Below are positions 55,421 through 64,000 of a stretch of 64,000 nt of DNA, in pieces. Each line of letters starts with the position of its first letter. Position 1 is the first letter of the stretch. The stretch comes from Scolanthus callimorphus (taxonomy: Eukaryota > Cnidaria > Anthozoa > Actiniaria > Edwardsiidae). The stretch covers positions 24,995,204 to 25,059,203 of the forward strand of contig CM066919.1 of NCBI GenBank assembly GCA_033964015.1, given 5' to 3'. The notes below the pieces were generated by a model that did not search any database, was not told the origin of the DNA, and worked only from the letters and a program-made list of their open reading frames with translations. The position numbers and the translations under genes were made by a program.

Positions 55421-56218
55421 TAGTCCGGCGGATTAGCGTAAAAATTGCGCACTTTTGGCTAAAGACTCCAGACTTTGCATGTCAATAGTTTTCAGTATTT
55501 TGTTGAAGATAAGATATGGAGGCACGCTAAATTTTATTCGTAGCGAAAGCTAGAACAGTTTTAATGTGAACCATTGTTTTGCCATTGGCAGCCATCTTTG
55601 AATCCTTTGTTATTCATGAGCTCTGCGGCACTTAGTGAAATCTTCCATCGTTTGTGTTTATAGAGTATAGCACAGTACTAGGAGAAATATCAGGCCAAAA
55701 TTTTAGAGACAAGCTTCGTTTTACACATTTGACACATAAGGTACCAATTATCTCGATCTTTTTTAGAATTTGTTGGCCATTCTTGAAACATTTCATCAAG
55801 CCTCAGTCAGACTATTGTTTTACAATAGAAATTATAAACATTCACAGTAAACTGATCGTGACATTTAATAGATCACCAAAAACTCTAAGGAGACGCTCAG
55901 CCGAAGTCAGTCAGCTCAATCCATAGTTCAGAATTAGCAAATGTTGAGCTGCTATGGCTGTGTAGTCTAGAGAACAACTTGAATGTTTACAAAACTAAGT
56001 TCTAAACCTCATTTGAATAACAAAGCATTCAAAATGGCTGCTATTGAGCTAAACAATAGTTCACTCTAAAACCTCTCTAGCTTTCGCTACGAAAGAATTC
56101 TAGCGTGCCTCCATATCTACGATTTAAAAATACATTGAAAACTATCACCTGGCAGAAAGTTGGGGCTTTAGCCTAAAATGCGCAATTTCCTCGAAAAATG
56201 CTCTAATCCGCCGGACTA
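55421..56218. mobile_element. Foldback element with ~200-bp inverted arms
   Basis: It begins TAGTCCGGCGGATTAG and ends CTAATCCGCCGGACTA. Inverted similarity continues through TTGCGCA, ATATGGAGGCACGCTA, TCGTAGCGAAAGCTAG and CATTTGAATAACAAAG blocks. The total length is 798 bp. The centre has no recognised gene. Confidence 0.85.
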
Positions 56219-56992
56219 CTACGCACCGAAGGATATATGAATATGGAAGCATTCCAAACAAAGAAAGATTATTCAAATGAATGCCACGTGATCTGAAATG
56301 GGAAAACATTACGCCCAAGCCGAGGAGGTCTATTGTCACGGCTTTTTTTTTATTTTACAAAATTGAGACGTCTGGATAGGAGGCAGGGAAACACTTATAC
56401 AGTAGTATTGGGATCTAGTTTAACGAATTAGTCATTCAAGATTCTCCTCTGGTTTTGGAAATATTGAACAAACACGTTCCAACAATTAAAGGAGAAACGT
56501 CCTTTTTTCCCACAAATCACTGCGATGCGCGTTCTCAGCATACAAACCGACATCATTTGACAAGCACAAGCACAAGTACAAAACAAGCAAACAAACAAAC
56601 CGAGACTCTCTAACTGCAAGTAAACAGACAAACAGACTGAAAAACAGACAAACGAGCTGATGAACGCACCGAATTGATCTGTAAATTGGAAATTCAAAAC
56701 TAAAAAAGAAACTGAATATTCAGTTAGCATGTTTAAAACGTGACAACCGAGAATGGAAACTAGAACAGAAATAAGAAGTGAATATCTGGAAAATATTCCT
56801 GTTACTAATTGGTATTTTGGGACATTGTTTACGCTTGAAGAGCCGCTTTCTGAAAGTTGCCTACAAGAAAATTCTATGGAATTGTAGAGGTTTTCTAGAT
56901 TCAGAGTCATTTCATTAACTGCTTTTGCTAGATTTTAGCAAGAACACCCTTGAAGACATTTCTGGAGATGCGCATAAATACCAGTTGTTGTC

Positions 56993-59900
56993 CTAGTTGA
57001 CGCATGTAGTGCAGAGCTGTGCCGCTGAGATACAATCGTCGTGACAGAAGGCGCCACACATTCGGCAAACTTTCATTGCCTTCATTCGACAAACACAGTT
57101 CTTTGGAAGAGCTCCTTTGAAATTTCTAGACACAATTGATGCCACAGCGGGATTGGACTGGATTAAATTAGACAACGACTTGCTAACGGTTTCTTTGGAA
57201 ATGTTTTTCTTTCTCGCCTTAGAAGGCGGTAGAGGACTCGCCACCGCTTTGCTGCCTGGGAAGCCTGTGACTCGCTGAGAGAGTTCAATGACAATACAGG
57301 ATTAATAGATTGAGGTTCCGATGAAACTGTTGCACTCGAAGATTTCTTGACGTGCTTGGCCCTGCTTTGCGCAGGCGCCACAGGAATTTTAATGGTCCGT
57401 TTCCGAGTAAGAAGAGCGTCCGCTGCTATCATATCTGCAGGCTCACAAGTCCGCACTGCCACTAAAGCCTCGCTTGCTTGTATCTCTGTGAGGATAACAC
57501 TTACGGCATTAGCTTTTTCTTTAATCGTTTTCGCAGCCTCCGACCTGCGAGAAGCAGCAACTCTCACTTGCTTACCGCCTTTAACTTTGCCTTTGGTGAG
57601 CTGAGCCGAGAGTTTTCGCACAGGTACGGTCAGCGGTTGTATTAGTGCGCTTGTAATACGGGGCCCTTTTTCTGGGGTCGTTACTGAGGCGGTGCTGGTT
57701 GTTCCGAAGCTGGCTTTATTGAGCATGCTCGGTGGTTGCCATGGCAATGTTAAATTAGTGCCCATGCTGGTAGGAAGATCTGGGAGGAGCCCGTACGGGG
57801 ATTGGGCGAGAAGGGAGGCATGTTGTCGAGTTTCGAGAGCGACCTAAAACAAGTATTATTTTTATAATCAGTAGCAACGTTATCATCTGCGCATCATCAA
57901 CTTCAGCATCGTCATCAATAACCATCACTCTCAGCATCACTTTTATCATCACCATCATCTTCGGCATCAATCTGCTACTTATCATACTGATTTGCGTGAG
58001 GAGGCAATACAACATTATACAACATCACCAGTACAACGCGCGCCCTGATTGGTCAAAAGGCCGTGTGTTATTTATGGATTAGAGACTTTTTCTTGAGTGT
58101 TTTGTTGAAAAATACACGCACGCGCTGGCAATACAATGGCTGATTGCATTTTTAATCCGCACAGGGGGGTTGAGGACCTATGGAAATTTTCCAGGGGGGT
58201 TGTTTTGGACTCTGGAAATTCCACGGGAGGGGGTGTGCCTGAAGACTGGAAATTCCAGGGGGGAGGGGTAAAAAAGGTGACTTTCCAGGGACATTTTATC
58301 CAAAAATAGATTTTCCAGGGGTATTTTGGCAGAAAAAATGGAAATTCCAGGGGAGGGGGTCCTTTATGAGGTTGGAATTTCCAGGGGAGGGGGTCTGTTT
58401 CACGAGTGGAAATTCCAGGGAGGGGGTCTTTTTAAAAGAGTTCCTCAACCCCCCCGGTGCGGTTTAAAATTGCAATCAGCCAATGAACGATAAATTTTTT
58501 AAAACTGCAAGAGGCGTTTTGTCAACAAAACACGAAATAAAAGTCTAACACTTTTAACATACAATCTGAGTTCAAGGAGAGGACCTGCGTGTGAAGAAGT
58601 ATCAGAATGGTTTCCCTCAATAGACTCATAATCAATTACAACTTTTACTTCAAATGAAAGTATTTCAATTGAATTCGGAATATTTTAGGTACATGGACTG
58701 CATTCTGATAACTCGGAAATACAGAAAGCATAAATAAATGTTATTGATAAGTATTAATAAGTTGTAAAATCAAGAAAGATTTGCACTTGCAGTGAACACT
58801 GCACGATTTTTATGCGTTATTACCAATAACGCACTCGCCCCGTTTGATGTCGCTAGGTAACGAAAACTCACGTGAAGTTTTAACCAATGGGGTCCGCGCA
58901 TTTTGTCCAGTGAACGAAGATTGTATATTAATGTAGTACACACGCACGACTGACGACATAGCGCACGCCTCAGCAAAACCGAGTTTGAAATGTACGCGCT
59001 GTTTGGGAAAATCGCTTTTGATGATGCATTTAACAATTAGACCTCTCGCCCTCAAGGGCTACGGGCCAATAGCCCACGAGGCCGCATGGGCTATTGACCC
59101 GTGGCCCTTGAGGGCGAGAGGTCTAATTGTTTAGTATCACCCAACTAGTTGGACAAAAAAAGTGAAAAGTTATGTTACAAAATCACCAGAAACCTCGACA
59201 AAACGAGAAGCGGCCGCCATTGTTTTCATGTTCAAAATCGACGCTTTCGCTACTAGAGGTCTATTGATAATAGTCCCCTAGTAGCGTAGCCAATCAGAAT
59301 GCAGCATTGGCAATAGTTCACTAGTTGGGTGATACTAAAAAACAAATAGTTTCCGTGCGTTTGTACTGTAATAGATGCGCAAATGACGTCATAGCGTGAC
59401 ATGGACAACAGTCACGCCACCACATTGCGTCTCGTGGCAAAATTCGCTAGGAATACTGCATTTTGGTATTGATGTGTGCTTTGAATTTCAAACAATTATA
59501 GCGCAAACATAATTATATTACAAGACTGAGGCCCGCCCTCTTCAGAGTTGCGAGTATGGCAAATTTAGTATATACAGATCCAAATATTGGACGGAATGAA
59601 CCAAATATTACTTACTTCTGCCCCCACACAGGCTCAAAGAACTTTGCCTGGGAAAATAAACATGAAAAACAAGTCAATAGACGACGGGCACTTCTATAAT
59701 CTCAGAACTTGCTCATAGATTATTATCACAACCAGAAATCCTTGTTTGCAGGGGGCTTAATCAGTAGGAGCGACGTGCTGTGATGTCCACGGGGGCGAAT
59801 CGTAATTTTAGAAAAGGAGGATGTGTTTTAGCTCTAAAAAAATGTCAACAGGGTGGCTAAAAACTGCGAACTCTTTCTTTACATGTCCGAACGCCAAACT

Positions 59901-62056
59901 GCGTTTGGGCTTCCGTCCATTAAACCGTTTTAATTATAATAATAATAGTATATTTTTATAGCGACATTTCTTTAAGAATCCAATGGCGCTTCACACCTAT
60001 TTACAGGCCATTTTATGGTGGGAAATTTGGTTTTGAAGCATAGAATAAGTTTAAAGAACCTCTCAAAGCCTGCGTGAAATCAGCCAACGCCATTCACTCG
60101 TTTGATTGACGGAAGCCAAAGCGCGGTTTGTTAGTAGGCGTAGAGTTCGTAGAATTAATTCATTTAGATGTCACAAAGGGGGATGCATCCAATTTTTCCC
60201 AGAACCTACAGTACTTCCCGGTTTGCCATAGGCTCTGACAGCATACAATCGTAGACCAATTCTAATTGGTCGATATTTTGGGATTTTACTGACTGACAAT
60301 GATGAGGGTCATAGGATTAAAGGATTTCCTGTTTCATCTTGTCATGCCACCGACATACATTGTAACAGTCAGCATGACCACGAGGCTCTGGGAAGGAGAT
60401 TGGGGCTACCCATATGTCTTTGGGCTGTTTTGGTTAGAGAGTCTGTGTCAGCCGCCATTTTGACAGAACAGCAACATACCAACTCGGAGAAAGCATCCAT
60501 TTCCATCGGCTGATTTAGAGAAGGTAGAGCAATGTTCTCGATTGAATTTGGTAAATCAAATCTGAAACTTTGTTTTTAGATATTTGTTAAGAGATTTCTA
60601 CATGTAATTCGTCTTCTAATATCGAACGAAAACAATAACAAAGGAGTGGCTGACATGGTCCCTTTAATTCAGTCCGGCTAACCGGACCAGCCTGGGTTCA
60701 TGTAAACTGCTCCTTAGTCAAAGTCTTTGTTCTCACCTTCCATGGGTCAAGCTTTGTCTGTTTTTCCTCATCTAACTTTAATTTTTGCTGCATTTCCGGC
60801 GTAAACTCACCTATGGATTGATAGAATATTCGTATGGTGATAATCAGATTAGTATTGAGGCCATTTTATTTGTTATCTATAAAATTGTATTCTATACTTA
60901 CCATCTCTTAACCTTTCTCTCCACATTTGACAATTACTAGTGAAAAATTCATTGGTGAAAGCAGTAGCAGATGGCCTGCAAACAGGTAAAAACAGAGTGA
61001 ATTTGAAATAAGAAAAATTTGCAATAATCACATGTACTAGCTAGCTACATTTCAACAGAACTATCGTAAACAAGTTATTGCATGGCAACCATAATAATCA
61101 ACACATCCAAAACCCATGTGTGTTGAGGTGATGCTCTGTCCCATAACCATGTACAACATTGAAAATTTCACAGCCATATGAAACTTGTAGTGTTGCTTTA
61201 ATGAGGTCTAGACAACCAGTGATTTACAGGGATGGCGGAACAGTTTTCAAATTGGGGGTGCTCATTAGTAAGACTGTATGCCAAGATGTGGGGCTGAGTT
61301 TAGTGAAAAGGCATGAAAACTTGGTGAAATTTGGGGGGACTAAAGCCCCCTAGCCCCCCAAAATCACTAAACCATCCCAAACACGCCACAAATGATCAAT
61401 GGGCAATTCCAGAAATAAAGGTACCCCCCCCCCCCCACGGGTGTGTGTGTGTGGGGGGGGGGGGGGGGGGTACCACTTTGACTGATAGAAATGACCATTT
61501 TGACTGATCGAAATGGCCATGTGATTATGGGAGCCTTCATTATTTATGCCAGGGGGTGGGCTGGCAAGATTTTTCATACAGCCCCAAAAACCTCTTGACC
61601 TCCCTCCAAGTATCAATAAAAACCTCAAAACCCCTTTAGGCAATTTTTATAATAATGATAGCCATTTCAACAGAACTATCGTAAACAAATTATTGCATGG
61701 CAACCATAATAATCAACACATCCAAAACCCATATGTGTTGAGGTGATGCTCTGTCCCATAACCATGTACAACATTGAAAATTTCACAGCCATATGAAACT
61801 TGTAGTGTTGCTTTAATGAGGTCTAGACAACCAGTGATTTACAGGGATGGCGGAACAGTTTTCAAATTGGGGTGCTCATTAGTAAGACTGTATGCCAAGA
61901 TGTGGGGCTGAGTTTAGTGAAAAGGCATGAAAATTTGGCGAAATTTGGGGGGACTAAAGCCCCCTAGCCCCCCGAAATCACTAAACCATCCCAAACACGC
62001 CACAAATGATCAATGGGCAATTCCAGAAAATAAAGGTACCCCCCCCCCCCACGGGT

Positions 62057-62087
<31 letters not shown>

Positions 62088-62283
62088 GGGGGTACCACTT
62101 TGACTGATAGAAATGACCATTTTGACTGATCGAAATGGCCATGTGATTATGGGAGCCTTCATTATTTATGCCAGGGGGTGGGCTGGCAAGATTTTTCATA
62201 CAGCCCCAAAACCTCTTGACCTCCCTCCAAGTATCAATAAAAACCTCAAAACCCCTTTAGGCAATTTTTATAATGATAGCCAG

Positions 62284-62316
<33 letters not shown>

Positions 62317-63654
62317 TCCTCCTTTAGATCAGGACAAAGTTTTGGGACATCTAGATACCAAGTAGACCATTTCCTGTATTTTTAGGACATTTCCTGCATG
62401 CATGAACAGTTTGTTGTTATTTTACAGGTGTGCATCCTCTTGTATCCACATGTTGAATTAAAGTTACTGCCATAAAACGTAGATGACCCCTCAGTTGTTT
62501 TCATAGTTTTCTGGTGACCCCCTACTTGAACGTGCCGAATTTAACATGGCCCCCCCTTAATTCTTGCCAGCCCACCCCCTGGCATAAATAAGGAAGGCTC
62601 CCTAACTGAAGGGTAAAAAAAAAACAATTGATTGTGATAAAAAACTGATTGATCAATTGTTTCGTGGTGGGTTTGGTAATTTTAGTGATTTCGGTAATAA
62701 GGTGGAGCACTGCAACCAAAATTTTCCCAGATCAGCCTGCTTCAACATGCAGTTGCTCAATTATTTGGCTTTTTGACAACTTGTTTAACATCTTTCTGGG
62801 CATTTACCTGAGTCCTTTGTCTGGCCCCACCATTCTATCACAGTTGGGTAGAAGCATAAGTAACTGATATTGGTAGGCAGGCGGCAACATATTAAATGTT
62901 CTGTGATTTAAAATACTCTGTAAAAATAAGAAAATACTATATTTTTTAGCCATTGGCAAATATAGGAGACAAGTATTTTACATTCTTTATGACTGTACAT
63001 ATGTATCTGTATTCTATTGCTGTGTGGCTTGGAAATTCTAGACTGCACTGTAAAAAGACACTATTTAGGACACAATTTTTGTCCCAAATAGAAGTCCTCT
63101 GAACTTTTTTGCAAGTAGGTATTCAAGTTATCTACAGTTGAGATACTCACCCTTAGAGGAATGCTGGCAAGTATTGATTCTGGCGATTGTAGGTCAACTC
63201 TGCCCTCCTTTGTTCTCTTGATTTGGTCAGCTGTTTAATTAAAGACAATATACCATAGAATAAGATACAAGTGACATAGCGTTAAAACAAACTTGTAATT
63301 CATCAATGCCATAACATCCTACAATCAGAGAAAATCTCTGCAGAAACCCATTCTTAGGAAATAAAATGTATGTGAACATGCAAGGAAAACCTTACCTACT
63401 CCCATTTTCTTATATCTTCTTTGCTGTGAAATAGACAATAAAGAAATAAGTTTGCAAAATTATATTTGGACTAGAACGCTTATAGAAAAACTATTTTAAA
63501 TAATGCTCATTTTCTGTACCTTTTTAGTGACAAGCCCAGAGAATTTGACCATGTTTCTAGCTGCTGCAATCTGTGGAGTGGTGTGTGGTTCTTCATCTTT
63601 GTGTGTGCTATTCATTCCTCCTGCTCCAAGCTGCGACTGAGCCTTCCTCTGAAC
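56993..63654 (-). CDS. ASXL: ASXL (Additional sex combs-like): DEUBAD domain and C-terminal PHD finger; 5' exons outside window
   Basis: Exons on the minus strand with matching splice sites: 63654-63520, 63423-63396, 63230-63151, 62917-62808, 60975-60902, 60810-60737, 59647-59616 and a long last exon 57843-56993. The middle exons spell an ASXL DEUBAD domain: ESILASIPLR, FNMLPPAYQYQLLMLLP, NEFFTSNCQMWRERLRDG, EFTPEMQQKL, DPWKAKFFE. The last 36 residues form the ASX-type PHD (NCVCRMKAMKVCRMCGAFCH, DDC, CTTC) at the very C-terminus, as in ASXL1-3. ASXL binds and activates the BAP1 deubiquitinase on H2AK119ub in the nucleus. Two points are unresolved. The phase after exon 59616 (2) does not fit the open frame of the last exon (0), so a small exon may be missing. 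Within the last exon the frame changes between ~57320 and 57240. The protein is much shorter than vertebrate ASXL. Confidence 0.85.
57880..57975. repeat. ATC-rich microsatellite, intron before the last ASXL exon
   Basis: Imperfect CATCATCA/CATCGTCATC units, about 95 bp. Confidence 0.7.
58138..58481. mobile_element. MITE with ~35-bp ends enclosing a GGAAATTCCAGGGGAGGGGG minisatellite
   Basis: It begins GGCTGATTGCATTTTTAATC, then CGCAC, GGGGGGTTGAGGA. It ends TCCTCAACCCCCCC, then GGTGCGGTTTAAAATTGCAATCAGCC in complement order. Seven or so ~35-bp units share GGAAATTCCAGGGGAGGGGG. Degenerate relatives lie near 38610-38800 and 40893-40985. It is located in an intron of ASXL. Confidence 0.85.
59033..59131. 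repeat. Near-perfect 99-bp palindrome, ASXL intron
   Basis: ATTAGACCTCTCGCCCTCAA and onward (GGGCTACGGGCCAATAGCCCA) mirrors TGGGCTATTGACCCGTGGCCC and TTGAGGGCGAGAGGTCTAAT across a ~10-bp centre (CGAGGCCGCA). It could form a ~44-bp stem with two or three mismatches. Confidence 0.88.
59132..59339. mobile_element. MITE with TTTAGTATCACCCAACTAGT ends, ASXL intron
   Basis: It begins TTTAGTATCACCCAACTAGT and ends ACTAGTTGGGTGATACTAAA, a perfect 20-bp inverted pair. The ~208-bp element directly abuts the palindrome at 59033-59131. It has no ORF. Confidence 0.88.
59867..60155. mobile_element. MITE, 'CTGCGAAC...GCCAAAC' family, ASXL intron
   Basis: It begins CTGCGAACTC and has CCGAACGCCAAACTGCG and GGGCTTCCGTCCATTAAACC at the left. 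The right side is the inverse (TTTGATTGACGGAAGCCAAA, GCGCGGTTTG, then GGCGTAGAGTTCGTAG). It is shared with 45494-45751. A short ATAATAATAATAG tract and TTTATAGCGACATTTCTTTA lie inside. Confidence 0.7.
61049..62282 (+). repeat. Tandem duplication, 615-bp unit, within an ASXL intron
   Basis: The block starting TTTCAACAGAACTATCGTAA at about 61049 is repeated from 61664 with few changes. Each copy includes a C-run, ACGGGTGTGTGTG and a G-run (61423-61471; 62039-62092), which form a hairpin-like C(n)-(GT)n-G(n) structure. The right copy ends in a ~31-C run at 62284-62314. An inverted copy of its TATGCCAGGGGGTGGGCTGGC segment lies at about 62568-62590. Confidence 0.88.
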
Positions 63655-63727
63655 CTTAAATAGTTTAATATAAGAAAAATGCTACTGATCATGCAATGCT
63701 TAATCCATACTTAGGGAAATGGGCAAG

Positions 63728-63750
63728 GGGGGGGGGGGGGGGGGGGGGGT
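63728..63750. repeat. Poly-G tract, ASXL intron
   Basis: An uninterrupted run of about 24 G after GGGCAAGG. It resembles the G-tracts that end several MITEs here, but no matching C-tract end was found nearby. Confidence 0.8.
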
Positions 63751-64000
63751 GACCAACACATGACGGCTGTGGGAAAGACTAAACTGTTGGTTCTTGTGAC
63801 AAGCATCCCAATAATTTCTGGCATAATTACTGCGAGTGACACCCTACTTTCCAACGGTATACATCATCTGTGCTTCAGAAGTTACTGAAACCTCTGAGTC
63901 ATCGACATAAGACAAACACAAATAGTTATGGAGTAGTAGGTGAAGAGTTAAAGAGTCTGTGTCAGCCACTCTTTTGTTATGTTTTCATTTGATAATAGAA

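Larger units (their letters stand above)
47727..56992. other. Gene-free, repeat-rich interval between the ShKT gene and ASXL
   Basis: About 9.3 kb with no protein-coding exon recognised on either strand. It carries MITEs, minisatellites and a retroelement tail, listed separately. Poly-G/poly-C tracts lie near 49099-49125, 49299-49313 and 49822-49836. Open frames longer than 60 codons here fall in low-complexity or repeat sequence. The promoter of the ShKT gene should lie just right of 47726. Confidence 0.5.

Noticed and set aside
61350..62199. Two near-identical minus-strand ORFs with Pro/His runs
   Set aside because: Products of the 615-bp duplication with C/G and GT tracts, inside an ASXL intron.
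1..64000. CRISPR array, prophage or prokaryotic defence system
   Set aside because: No direct-repeat/spacer pattern was seen. Gene structure is eukaryotic throughout.

Overview
This is nuclear DNA from an animal, most likely an anthozoan cnidarian (stony coral or sea anemone). The genes are intron-rich with consensus GT-AG splice sites. Interspersed DNA is dense in short terminal-inverted-repeat elements. The recognisable genes (cysteine proteases of the 26/29-kDa/CfaD type, a ShKT-type secreted peptide precursor, ASXL, PIF1-like and RPA-like ORFs) fit that group. Species cannot be fixed from sequence alone. No prokaryotic operon, CRISPR array, rRNA gene or credible tRNA gene was seen.

Layout. 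(1) 1-3.4 kb: a frameshifted PIF1-like helicase C-terminus, then a two-exon RPA-like OB-fold ORF whose intron holds a MITE with a 9-bp target duplication and whose 3' end is tandemly repeated. (2) 5.4-37.8 kb: a cluster of papain-family (C1A) cysteine protease genes. Gene A (5404-11228, +), gene C (16021-23315, +) and gene D (37794-30813, -) each reconstruct to nine coding exons with identical intron phases and several identical exon lengths. They predict proteins of 712, 643 and 622 residues with an intact Cys-His-Asn triad. An orphan first exon (12487-13714, 'B') sits upstream of gene C, ends with the same phase-1 donor and has no exon 2 of its own. It is either an alternative first exon of C or a broken duplicate. 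(3) 23.3-30.5 kb: repeats, including a 2.4-kb tandem array of palindromic ~907-bp units. (4) 43.3-47.7 kb (-): a four-exon secreted precursor with signal peptide, acidic propeptide, Lys-Arg site and a six-cysteine ShKT-like domain. (5) 47.8-57.0 kb: gene-free and repeat-rich. (6) 57.0-63.7 kb (-): the 3' part of an ASXL gene with DEUBAD exons and the C-terminal PHD finger. Its 5' exons lie beyond the window.

How they fit together. The proteases form a local duplication cluster. Related elements in matching introns, an exon-edge duplication in C and an element inserted exactly at the stop codon of D help order the events. The ShKT precursor and ASXL are probably independent neighbours. ASXL would act in the nucleus as partner of the BAP1 deubiquitinase, while the proteases and ShKT peptide enter the secretory pathway.
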